From positions 1-6,925 of the forward strand of contig CAMCOB010000073.1 of assembly GCA_945876305.1 (NCBI GenBank): a DNA stretch of 6,925 nt, written 5' to 3'. The notes under the pieces are model-generated. The model was not told the origin of the DNA. It searched no databases and was given only the letters and a program-made list of their open reading frames with translations. This DNA comes from Bifidobacterium breve (GTDB lineage Bacteria > Actinomycetota > Thermoleophilia > Miltoncostaeales > Miltoncostaeaceae). The translations under genes and the position numbers were made by a program. Below are positions 1 to 4,990 of the stretch, in pieces (the first letter of the stretch is position 1; every line of letters starts with the position of its first letter).

Positions 1-123
1 CATACCGCCGTAGCCCTCAACCGCCTCGTGGATCTCCTCGGCGGTGACAGGGCGCGCTTGCGCCATCAGGAATGCGACCAGCGAAAGCTGCCGCACAAGT
101 TTGTCGTCATCCCTCTGGGCCAA
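1..123 (-). CDS. WYL-domain transcriptional regulator (PafB/PafC type), N-terminal fragment
   Basis: This is the 5' end of a gene running off the left edge; 41 codons are visible with no stop. The peptide begins MAQRDDDKLVRQLSLVAF and continues through RPVTAEEIHEAVEGYGGM. In established families this is the start of the helix-turn-helix domain of WYL regulators of the PafB/PafC type: a first helix 'RQLSLVAFLM', then 'RPVTAEEI' and a 'V-GYGG' turn. Such proteins bind DNA and sense a ligand or single-stranded DNA through a C-terminal WYL domain, which is outside the window. I chose TTG at 123 because AAGGA (minus strand, 136-132) lies 8 nt upstream and a TAACAT -10 box lies about 30 nt upstream. 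The alternative start is GTG at 96, with a poorer ribosome site. It is transcribed divergently from the nuclease gene. The family call rests on recall of a short fragment. Confidence 0.6.
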   Translation of the reverse strand, partial: MAQRDDDKLVRQLSLVAFLMAQARPVTAEEIHEAVEGYGGM

Positions 124-155
124 TCGCCCGTTCCTTCCATCGCGGCGCTTGCTGG

Positions 156-161
156 ATGTTA
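156..161 (-). promoter_or_regulatory. Putative -10 box (TAACAT) of the WYL regulator gene
   Basis: On the minus strand TAACAT fits TANNNT. It would place the transcript start near position 148-149, giving a leader of about 26 nt that contains the AAGGA ribosome site before TTG at 123. No -35 box resembling TTGACA is visible in the GC-rich sequence upstream. A weaker box (TAGCCG, 160-165) faces the other way for the nuclease gene, so the two divergent promoters would overlap. Confidence 0.35.
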
Positions 162-194
162 GCCGAGCGATGGGCCCGGCGGGGGGCGCACGGT

Positions 195-686
195 GTGCGG
201 ATTGCCGCATGTGGAGCCATGATTCTTACACTTGTGGCATCTGGGTGCGGCACCGGGGATCAGGTGGGGGTGCTGTCTGGCCGGGTGGTGCGCGTGCTCG
301 ATGGCGACACCATCGTGGTGGCCGACGTGGGCACCGTGCGCTATCTGGGTGTGGACACACCCGAACTGCATCATCCCCGCAAGCCCGTTGAGCGATTCGC
401 AGCCCGCGCGGCGGTATTCAACCGGCGCCTGGTGGCCGGCGTAGATGTGCGGCTGGAGACCGACCGCGAAGTGCACGATGCCTACGGCCGCACGCTGGCC
501 TACGTGTATGTGGGGCGGGTCATGGTGAATGCCGAGTTGGTCCGGGCGGGCATGGCCGAGTCGTTCGCATTCGTGCCTAACACCACACATAAGGACCTAT
601 TTGACGACCTTGAGGCGGATGCACGCACTGCCGGGCGCGGCCAGTGGGGCCCCCTGGAGGGTGGACCCCCGTACGGGGTGCCCTGA
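195..686 (+). CDS. Secreted or lipoprotein staphylococcal-nuclease-like (thermonuclease) protein
   Basis: This 163-aa protein has a TNase/SNase OB-fold domain, a Ca2+-dependent phosphodiesterase fold that cleaves DNA or RNA. All expected active-site positions are visible: the DGDT motif at residues 36-39, Arg49 in VRYLGVDTPE, Asp54 and Glu57 in the same stretch, and Arg99 in DAYGRTLAYV. They match D19/D21, R35, D40, E43 and R87 of staphylococcal nuclease. The N-terminus is a short basic start, a hydrophobic run (IAACGAMILTLVAS) and GC at 17-18, which reads as a signal peptide with a loose lipobox (VASG-C18). The product therefore probably acts outside the membrane, perhaps lipid-anchored. I chose GTG at 195 because GGGGGG (181-186) lies 8 nt upstream and it gives a compact signal peptide. 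ATG at 156 or 72 would add a long extension unlike a signal peptide. GC hairpins follow the stop. Confidence 0.85.
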   Translation: MRIAACGAMILTLVASGCGTGDQVGVLSGRVVRVLDGDTIVVADVGTVRYLGVDTPELHHPRKPVERFAARAAVFNRRLVAGVDVRLETDREVHDAYGRTLAYVYVGRVMVNAELVRAGMAESFAFVPNTTHKDLFDDLEADARTAGRGQWGPLEGGPPYGVP

Positions 687-691
687 GAAAT

Positions 692-707
692 GGCAGGGCC
701 CCCTGCC
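692..707 (+). terminator. Possible terminator hairpin after the nuclease gene
   Basis: GGCAGG (692-697) and CCTGCC (702-707) form a 6-bp stem with a 4-nt loop, starting 5 nt after the nuclease stop. There is no T-run, so it is not a classical intrinsic terminator. In GC-rich actinobacteria hairpins without U-tracts can still slow polymerase, but that role is inference here. Confidence 0.35.
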
Positions 708-712
708 GCAGC

Positions 713-736
713 CCGGGCCGGTGCGCCGGGGCCCGG
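713..736 (+). repeat. Strong GC inverted repeat just upstream of a -10 box
   Basis: CCGGGCC (713-719) is repeated inverted as GGCCCGG (730-736) around a 10-nt loop. It lies 2 nt upstream of the TACGAT -10 box (739-744), in the place where a -35 element would be. It could be a second terminator stem for the nuclease transcript, an operator for the downstream small gene, or simply GC-rich spacer. Confidence 0.35.
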
Positions 737-738
737 TC

Positions 739-744
739 TACGAT
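739..744 (+). promoter_or_regulatory. Leaderless-type -10 box (TACGAT) for the 89-aa gene
   Basis: TACGAT fits TANNNT and ends 8 nt before ATG at 753, so transcription would begin at or within about a base or two of the start codon. The same hexamer precedes the DUF1802 gene. No Shine-Dalgarno sequence is present between the box and the ATG. Confidence 0.5.
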
Positions 745-752
745 CTGGCCCG

Positions 753-1022
753 ATGACGATTCTTGAACTTGATTACGGCATTCCTTCTGAGGATGAGCTC
801 GCACGGCTCGTGGGGGCGGCCACGCCGCACTTCGCGCTGCAGATACGTGACCGGGTCCGTGCATACGGGGCGGAGCTTCCGGATGGGCACCCGCGCATTC
901 CTGAGATCGTCGCGCAGGTGGTTCGGCTGCAGGCCCTGGCCATTGATGGTCAGGGCGGCCCGGCGGGCGAGGCGGACCTTCCGGCCCGGCCCTCGCTCGA
1001 GGTCGAGCGCGTCACCGACTAG
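753..1022 (+). CDS. Small hypothetical protein (89 aa)
   Basis: I do not recognise this family. The 89-residue product starts MTILELDYGIPSEDELARLV and looks soluble: two or three amphipathic helices (about residues 12-40 and 48-65) followed by a Gly/Pro/Ala-rich, probably flexible tail. There is no signal peptide, membrane segment, Cys cluster or catalytic motif. I chose ATG at 753 rather than ATG at 690 because a TACGAT -10 box ends 8 nt upstream, and the 21 extra residues from 690 would be Ala/Gly/Pro-rich translation of the GC hairpins. Its TAG stop (1020-1022) overlaps the TAG of the convergent Nudix gene within CTAG at 1019-1022. Smooth codon use and tight packing support a real gene. 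Confidence 0.6.
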   Translation: MTILELDYGIPSEDELARLVGAATPHFALQIRDRVRAYGAELPDGHPRIPEIVAQVVRLQALAIDGQGGPAGEADLPARPSLEVERVTD

Positions 1023-1603
1023 CGGTCGGCGCCCTGCACCACCTCAGAGAACGTGTGGAGGATGCGCGCCGTGAGCCCCCAGACGTCCTCGCCCATCAGT
1101 GGGTACCGCAACGTGGATGCATCGGGAATAGCAGGGATGTTGCGATGCGCGGCGAGCACGTCAGCGAGCGGCACCTCCATCACGCGTGCGATTTCGTCCT
1201 CCTGCACCACGACCTCCGGGCGCCCGTCCGCGTGATACGCGATCCATGGGCGCACCGTGAATCCCGACACCATCGTGCCGACATCGTCGAGACGTCCGAG
1301 CACCGTGAGCGACTGTGCGGAAACACCGATCTCCTCCTCGGTCTCCCTGAGCGCCGTGCCCAGAAGGTCGGCGTCGCCATCCTCAAAGCGGCCCCCCGGG
1401 AGGGCCACCTCGCCGGCATGGTGCACGAGGTGATCGGTGCGCTTGGTCAGGAGCAGGTGCGGAGCGCCGTCGTGGTCAAACAGCACCAGCATGACGCTGG
1501 CTCGCATCGCATCTCCGCCCTTGTCGGTGTACCCGCGGGCGGCCAGTACATCGGGGAGGACGACCGCGAGGTGGGCGGCACGGGGTGGGGTGGAGGCATT
1601 CAC
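1019..1603 (-). CDS. NudL-type Nudix hydrolase, probable CoA pyrophosphatase
   Basis: This 194-aa protein has a Nudix fold. The family cleaves CoA to 3',5'-ADP and 4'-phosphopantetheine, in the cytoplasm with divalent metal. The N-terminal half of the UPF0035/CoA-pyrophosphatase signature is present: LLTKRTDHL at about residues 51-59, then HHAGEVALPGG at 61-71. The Nudix box continues to RETEEEIGV (86-94) with metal-ligand glutamates Glu90 and Glu91. The spacing from GG to RE equals that recalled for E. coli NudL and is longer than the generic Nudix box. C-terminal agreement includes DDVGTMVSGFTVRPWI, EDEIARVMEVPL and VWGLTARIL. I chose GTG at 1603: TACACT on the minus strand ends 8 nt upstream, and the open frame further upstream is antisense to the next gene. 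It shares a 38-bp divergent gap with the 223-aa gene. Substrate preference is inferred from family. Confidence 0.88.
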   Translation of the reverse strand: MNASTPPRAAHLAVVLPDVLAARGYTDKGGDAMRASVMLVLFDHDGAPHLLLTKRTDHLVHHAGEVALPGGRFEDGDADLLGTALRETEEEIGVSAQSLTVLGRLDDVGTMVSGFTVRPWIAYHADGRPEVVVQEDEIARVMEVPLADVLAAHRNIPAIPDASTLRYPLMGEDVWGLTARILHTFSEVVQGADR

Positions 1604-1611
1604 GGGTCGCG

Positions 1612-1617
1612 AGTGTA
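1612..1617 (-). promoter_or_regulatory. Leaderless-type -10 box (TACACT) for the Nudix gene
   Basis: Minus-strand TACACT fits TANNNT and ends 8 nt before the GTG at 1603. A transcript would start next to the start codon. The intervening 8 nt (CGCGACCC) holds no purine-rich ribosome site. The box lies inside the short gap shared with the divergent 223-aa gene. Confidence 0.45.
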
Positions 1618-1630
1618 CGCCGGGAGCACC

Positions 1631-1636
1631 GGGGGG
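1631..1636 (+). promoter_or_regulatory. Ribosome binding site GGGGGG that decides the GTG start at 1642
   Basis: Six consecutive Gs lie 5 nt before GTG at 1642 and can pair with the CCUCC anti-SD using G-U wobble. A similar G6 run sits 8 nt before the nuclease GTG. An ATG at 1637 is out of frame and stops after two codons (ATG ACG TGA), so it is not the start. No clear TANNNT box is visible for this gene in the 38-bp divergent gap, so its promoter may lie inside the Nudix gene. Confidence 0.45.
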
Positions 1637-1641
1637 ATGAC

Positions 1642-2313
1642 GTGAGCAGCGATCCCCTGCACCGGCTCTCCGCCGATCTGGAATCGGCCATCGCGGCGGC
1701 GATGGATGTGCACGACGACCCTCCCATCGGCCTGCGTCCGGTTGAGCCGGGCACGGGCGGGCGGTCGTATCTGGTGGCCTTTGAGGGGCCGGCCTTCCTG
1801 TGCCTGCGTGACGACATGCAGCCGGAGACCTCGCGCGCCCGGGTTGATGAGATCGCCCGCGTCGCCCTGGTGGTGGAGAGCGCCGAGCACCTGATCGACC
1901 CGGATGCGCTCCGGGCACTCGCGCCGGCGTTTGAGGAGCTTGTGCCGTGGCAGACCGACATCGTCGTGGCCATCGATGCCCTGCGGCGCGCCGGCGTGTG
2001 TGCGGGGGAGTTGGCCGACTGGCGCGAGGACCCGCTTCGGGTAATCGCATCGCTCGTTGCCCTCGACGACGCCATCGCCCGTCAGGACCGGGCGCGGGCC
2101 GCATATGCCTCGTTCGTGGGCGCCACCGAGCCGCTTGTGGCAAAGCAGGATGAACTCGCGCCCGACTTCGTGCGCGCGCTGGGCGCCGTGGAGTCGGCTG
2201 CGGCCGCGGCAGGGCTTGCTGACGCCCTGGGCGGCGTCGTCGCGGCGGGAATGGATGCGATCGAGGAGGGGGCGGACGAGATGACCGCCGCCCACATCAC
2301 ACCGCTGCGGTAA
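1642..2313 (+). CDS. Hypothetical protein (223 aa), acidic, mainly helical
   Basis: I do not recognise this family. The protein has a short helical N-terminus (about residues 1-22), a Pro/Gly-rich strand region with a likely beta hairpin (GGRSYLVAFEGPAFLCLRDD, about 38-57), then an all-helical, Ala/Asp/Glu/Arg-rich remainder. It has one Lys in 223 residues and a clear excess of acidic side chains, with no signal peptide, transmembrane segment or catalytic motif. I chose GTG at 1642 because of the GGGGGG ribosome site 5 nt upstream. ATG at 1585 would read back through the divergent Nudix start. The end overlaps the convergent aldo/keto reductase gene by 17 nt, so both C-termini are encoded by the same bases. 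The reading frame is uninterrupted and has high third-position GC. Confidence 0.7.
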   Translation: MSSDPLHRLSADLESAIAAAMDVHDDPPIGLRPVEPGTGGRSYLVAFEGPAFLCLRDDMQPETSRARVDEIARVALVVESAEHLIDPDALRALAPAFEELVPWQTDIVVAIDALRRAGVCAGELADWREDPLRVIASLVALDDAIARQDRARAAYASFVGATEPLVAKQDELAPDFVRALGAVESAAAAAGLADALGGVVAAGMDAIEEGADEMTAAHITPLR

Positions 2314-3370
2314 CCGGCGTGTCGTGGGGCGTCGTGTCCCCTGGCTGGCTGGCATCGGGAGAGCCTGAATCAGCCGCCTGCTCGCCGGTCACTTCGGGCA
2401 CCGCCACGAACCCGCTCCCAATGAGATCTTCGATGCGGGCGAGGTCCGTCGCGTCGAGCGGCGGCAAATCCGGCGTCTGCGTGAACTCGTCCAACTGATC
2501 CTCCGAGTGGATAACGGCCACAACTGACGCCACACCGGGGCGGTCGAGCACCCATCGCAGTGATGCCTGGGCCAGCGTCCACGGGCGGCCATCGGCCAGG
2601 AATCCGAGCGTGGCCACCTGTGCGAGGCCGCTCTCGAGCCACTCCCGGCTGAGGTGCGCACGCGGGTCGGTGGGGGGGAACGTGGTCTCGGTGGTGTACT
2701 TGCCCTCAAGCATCCCCCACGCATGTGGCCTGCGTGCGATGACGCATGCACCGGACGCCTCTGCGAGCCCTGCCAGTTCGGCACCGGGGTCGTGATCGAG
2801 GATGTTGATCTCCACGTCGAGCACCGGCACCCGCTTGGCGCGGATGAGCCGACGCCCATCTCCGGGCCGGGATCCAGCGGGAATCGCTGCACCGAAGGCC
2901 CGCACCTTTCCCTCATTCACGAGGGCGTCAAGCGTGTCGAGCACCGCATCGTCGGCGAGTACGCGGCGCGGGGCATGGTGCAACTCGCAGATGTCCAGGT
3001 AGTCGGCGTCCATCCGGCGCAGGCTGTCCTCAACCGCGTCGCGGATGCGCTCTGGCCGGAAGTCCTGGGGCATGGCCCGCTTGGCACGGCCCATGGGCTC
3101 GGCGTTATGCCAGTCGTATCCCACCTTGGTGGAAAGCACCACGCGGGCGCGCCGGTCGGCGAACGCGCGGCCCAGGATCGACTCCACGCGCCCATCCCCG
3201 TCCCGGTCGGCCGTGTCGAACAGCGTCACGCCCCGGTCAAGCGCGGCATGCAGCAGCCGGATTGCCTCGTCGTCGCCGTGATCACCCCACCACCCGGAGG
3301 CGAACGCATCGGCACCGAAGCCGATTTCGGACACGGTGATGCCGGTGCCCGGGATTTCACGTGCGCGCAT
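2297..3370 (-). CDS. Aldo/keto reductase family protein with an altered catalytic tyrosine
   Basis: This 357-aa protein has a TIM-barrel aldo/keto reductase domain (about residues 1-317). The family reduces carbonyls with NADPH in the cytoplasm. Visible landmarks are VSEIGFGADAFAS near the N-terminus, FDTAD (51-55), STKVGY (80-85), DYLDICELHHAP (123-134) and, near the C-terminus, a dinucleotide-binding segment with 'ASLRWVLDRPGVASVVAVIHSEDQL' cut here as ASLRWVLDRPGV and VVAVIHSEDQL. Of the tetrad Asp52, Lys82 and His131 are present, but position 57, normally Tyr in 'ADxYG', is Asp (ADRDGDG). The last 40 residues are Ser/Thr/Pro/Asp-rich and overlap the convergent gene. ATG at 3370 follows a TAGCCT -10 box by 6 nt. 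Activity as a standard reductase is doubtful. Confidence 0.85.
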   Translation of the reverse strand: MRAREIPGTGITVSEIGFGADAFASGWWGDHGDDEAIRLLHAALDRGVTLFDTADRDGDGRVESILGRAFADRRARVVLSTKVGYDWHNAEPMGRAKRAMPQDFRPERIRDAVEDSLRRMDADYLDICELHHAPRRVLADDAVLDTLDALVNEGKVRAFGAAIPAGSRPGDGRRLIRAKRVPVLDVEINILDHDPGAELAGLAEASGACVIARRPHAWGMLEGKYTTETTFPPTDPRAHLSREWLESGLAQVATLGFLADGRPWTLAQASLRWVLDRPGVASVVAVIHSEDQLDEFTQTPDLPPLDATDLARIEDLIGSGFVAVPEVTGEQAADSGSPDASQPGDTTPHDTPVTAAV

Positions 3371-3514
3371 GCAGCGAGGCTACCCATGACCCCTGACGCG
3401 CTCAGGTGCGATCGCTCGGGTCTCTCCCGTGCTGCGCCTCGTCGGCAACATCCGGTGGCTGATCATCGCCGGCCCATACGCCCCGGGGTCACCGGCGCGG
3501 GTGGGCACATCGGA
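3371..3514. other. Intergenic spacer between the MarR-like and aldo/keto reductase genes
   Basis: This 144-bp stretch holds the leaderless-type -10 box of the aldo/keto reductase gene and only weak dyads, such as CTGA...TCAG at 3392-3404 and a single GCGATCGC palindrome at 3408-3415. I see no open frame, no T-run terminator and no repeat that would mark another element. Confidence 0.4.
3377..3382 (-). promoter_or_regulatory. Leaderless-type -10 box (TAGCCT) for the aldo/keto reductase gene
   Basis: Minus-strand TAGCCT ends 6 nt before ATG at 3370. The intervening CGCTGC has no ribosome-site character. The identical hexamer with the identical 6-nt spacing precedes the 108-aa gene at 4288. Confidence 0.5.
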
Positions 3515-3955
3515 CTAGTCCTCGGGGTCGTCCTCGCCAGGTTCCATCAGGAACTCGAGGAGGTCGGTCACCGTAAACCGCCCCGACTGCATTGACGCCA
3601 CCAGGCCGTAGACGGTTGCAGTGTGCGGGCGCTCCAGCACGTACTCGCGCATGGCCACGTTGCCGTCGCTTTCGATCTGCTCGGCCAACTGACGGCCCAC
3701 TCCTGTGGCCACCATGTTGCTGCCCTCAACCGCGGTAATTCCCGCGGTGGTGAGGGATCCCGCTGCGCTGGCGATCTCGTCGGTGTCGGTTCCGAAGATC
3801 TCGGCCAGCTGGGCGAGGCTCCGCCCGTCGGGATCGGCGGCAAGCTCACGCAGCAACAGGTAGCTGCCAGACGACAGTCCGGCTTCGATCACCACTTGGT
3901 CGAGCACACCCGCCAGTTCGGTGAGCAGCTGCAGGTCATCCTCGTCGCGGTACAT
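3515..3955 (-). CDS. MarR-like winged-helix protein, unusually acidic
   Basis: This 146-aa protein has the length and segment order of MarR-family regulators: an N-terminal dimerisation-type helix (about 8-25), SSGSYLLLRELA (28-39), a helix-turn-helix-like stretch SLAQLAEIFGTDTDEIAS (46-63) running to AGSLTTAGI (65-73), a short wing ending TGVGRQLAEQIE, and C-terminal helices. In known MarR proteins the recognition helix and wing carry basic residues and a 'D.R....LT..G' motif. Here the recognition helix has no Lys or Arg, and the whole protein has no Lys, seven Arg and about 28 acidic residues. DNA binding is therefore uncertain; it could instead be a protein-interaction winged helix. ATG at 3955 lies 6 nt after the stop of the 108-aa gene, implying co-transcription and translational coupling. 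It is probably the last gene of the unit. Confidence 0.65.
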   Translation of the reverse strand: MYRDEDDLQLLTELAGVLDQVVIEAGLSSGSYLLLRELAADPDGRSLAQLAEIFGTDTDEIASAAGSLTTAGITAVEGSNMVATGVGRQLAEQIESDGNVAMREYVLERPHTATVYGLVASMQSGRFTVTDLLEFLMEPGEDDPED

Positions 3956-3961
3956 CAGTGC

Positions 3962-4288
3962 CTACGGCCCGTAGCGGTGGGCGGGGGCGGGGCGAAGGTC
4001 GTCGTATGCAGCACCGAGCCAGATGCGACCGGCGATTCCCAGGTCGTCGAGGGTGCGAAGGGCCGATCGCACGACGCCGGCACGTGCGCCACGGCCGTGA
4101 TCGTGCGCCACAGTCACCTCGAAGTCGTGATCGCCTGAGGTGCGGATGGGTCGCCCATTCGCCCGTGCGAGCGCCACGCGCGCGTCTGACAGCCGCAGTG
4201 GGTCTTCCACGGTGATGTAGCACTCGAAAAAAGCCCAATCGCTGGCCAGTTCGGCCACGACCGCGTCGAATTCATCCGTGTACGCCAT
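3962..4288 (-). CDS. Hypothetical protein (108 aa) upstream of the MarR-like gene
   Basis: I do not recognise this family. The 108-aa product starts MAYTDEFDAVVAELASDWAF and appears soluble and alpha/beta: an N-terminal helix, strands around FFECYITVEDPLRLS and FEVTVAHDHG, then a helical segment (VVRSALRTLDDLGIAG) and a short C-terminus ending HRYGP. There are no membrane segments and no recognisable catalytic motif. ATG at 4288 is preceded by a TAGCCT box 6 nt upstream, and it lies only 9 nt after the DUF1802 stop, so it can be made from its own short transcript or by read-through from DUF1802. It is followed after 6 nt by the MarR-like gene, which suggests the two products are used together. 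Confidence 0.65.
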   Translation of the reverse strand: MAYTDEFDAVVAELASDWAFFECYITVEDPLRLSDARVALARANGRPIRTSGDHDFEVTVAHDHGRGARAGVVRSALRTLDDLGIAGRIWLGAAYDDLRPAPAHRYGP

Positions 4289-4294
4289 GACGGC

Positions 4295-4300
4295 AGGCTA
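4295..4300 (-). promoter_or_regulatory. Leaderless-type -10 box (TAGCCT) containing the DUF1802 stop codon
   Basis: Minus-strand TAGCCT ends 6 nt before ATG at 4288. Its first three bases (4300-4298) are the TAG stop of the DUF1802 gene. No ribosome site is present before the ATG, so initiation would be leaderless or by coupling to DUF1802 translation. Confidence 0.5.
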
Positions 4301-4894
4301 TCCGAGCGGCGCGGCGGCTGAGGCGCCGTGCGGCGCCAGAGATGCAAGCGCATCCGCGATGGCGGCGGCCTGTGCGTCGAATTGCGCGTCATCCAGCACC
4401 GGTGCGGCCCCGGGCGTTGGAACGCTGTCGGGCAGCGCGACCCACGACACGCATCCGCCCATCTCCTCGGTCATCTCCAGATCGATGGTCGGGGTGACCC
4501 GGTGCACGCGCACCACCACGGTCATCAGTGGCTGCCGGGGACGCCACTTGAGCCGCGACTGCGCGTAGTCGGCTCCCAGCACATGGAAGCCGTCGAGGGC
4601 ATCCAATTCGGCCTGCTCGCTGATGGGGTGCACCTCGTGCACGTCGCACCAGGCGGTGATGAGATTGCGGCCGGGCTCGTCGCGCATGGCCAGATCGGCC
4701 GCGTAGGTATCGCGTGCGTCGGGGGTCAGCAGGTCGGGGCGCTGGTGCAGGTGAGTGGGAAGCAGGAAGAAGTGCTGATGCGGCACGTCAAAGCGCTTCT
4801 CGCCGATGCCGCCCTTTCGCAGCATCACCACCTGCTCACCGGCGAGCATTGCGGCGATGACTGATGCCCATTCCTTGAGTGCATGCTCTGCCAT
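4298..4894 (-). CDS. DUF1802 family protein
   Basis: This 198-aa cytoplasmic-looking protein matches the DUF1802 pattern as I recall it: an N-terminal ALKEWASVIAAMLAGEQ (5-21), the core VMLRKGGIGEKRF (23-35), then HFFLLPTHLHQ (41-51). The family's biochemical role is unknown to me. The conserved 'RKGGI' and 'F-LPT--HQ' stretches read like a small-molecule or nucleic-acid handling core, but that is speculation. The C-terminal 30 residues are Ala/Asp/Pro-rich and probably flexible. I chose ATG at 4894 because the homology starts there, TACGAT ends 6 nt upstream, and the open frame further upstream is antisense to mqnE. It is divergent from mqnE across 96 bp and heads a tight run with the 108-aa and MarR-like genes. 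Confidence 0.8.
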   Translation of the reverse strand: MAEHALKEWASVIAAMLAGEQVVMLRKGGIGEKRFDVPHQHFFLLPTHLHQRPDLLTPDARDTYAADLAMRDEPGRNLITAWCDVHEVHPISEQAELDALDGFHVLGADYAQSRLKWRPRQPLMTVVVRVHRVTPTIDLEMTEEMGGCVSWVALPDSVPTPGAAPVLDDAQFDAQAAAIADALASLAPHGASAAAPLG

Positions 4895-4900
4895 GGCTGC

Positions 4901-4906
4901 ATCGTA
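4901..4906 (-). promoter_or_regulatory. Leaderless-type -10 box (TACGAT) for the DUF1802 gene
   Basis: Minus-strand TACGAT ends 6 nt before ATG at 4894, with GCAGCC between them and no Shine-Dalgarno sequence. No TTGACA-like element is found at the usual 16-18 nt spacing upstream; TTCGAC lies 14 nt upstream, which is too close for a normal -35. Confidence 0.5.
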
Positions 4907-4977
4907 GGTTGTCTGAGGACGTCGAATGCCCGCCGTGCAGGGGGCGGATGACCCTCTGGGGTACCGGCCGGCCGTGT

Positions 4978-4983
4978 TAGCGT
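4978..4983 (+). promoter_or_regulatory. Leaderless-type -10 box (TAGCGT) for mqnE
   Basis: TAGCGT fits TANNNT, has TG one base upstream (TGTTAGCGT, an extended -10 arrangement) and ends 7 nt before ATG at 4991. No ribosome site lies between the box and the ATG. It shares the 96-bp divergent region (4895-4990) with the DUF1802 promoter; the two boxes are about 70 bp apart. Confidence 0.5.
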
Positions 4984-4990
4984 CAGACGC

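Noticed and set aside
690..752. N-terminal extension of the 89-aa protein from ATG 690
   Set aside because: It encodes an Ala/Gly/Pro-rich peptide from the hairpin DNA and lacks a ribosome site; ATG 753 has a TACGAT box at the expected distance.
1019..2143. Extended Nudix frame with an N-terminal Arg/Pro-rich half
   Set aside because: The extra part is antisense to the 223-aa gene. The Nudix similarity begins after GTG 1603, which has its own -10 box.
1600..2355. Minus-strand open frame of 251 codons across the 223-aa gene
   Set aside because: Its composition is that of a shadow frame (His/Arg/Gly-rich), with no plausible start signal. The plus-strand frame has a G6 ribosome site and a normal helical protein.
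3408..3415. GCGATCGC palindrome resembling the cyanobacterial HIP1 repeat
   Set aside because: It occurs once in a GC-rich spacer and no other cyanobacterial trait is present, so it is probably chance.
2654..3595. Plus-strand open frame of 313 codons
   Set aside because: It is antisense to the aldo/keto reductase and runs into the MarR-like gene; the protein has no family features, whereas the minus-strand frame is clearly a reductase.
4895..4990. Possible riboswitch upstream of mqnE
   Set aside because: The predicted transcript starts at the ATG, so there is no leader to hold one, and no conserved riboswitch core was recognised.
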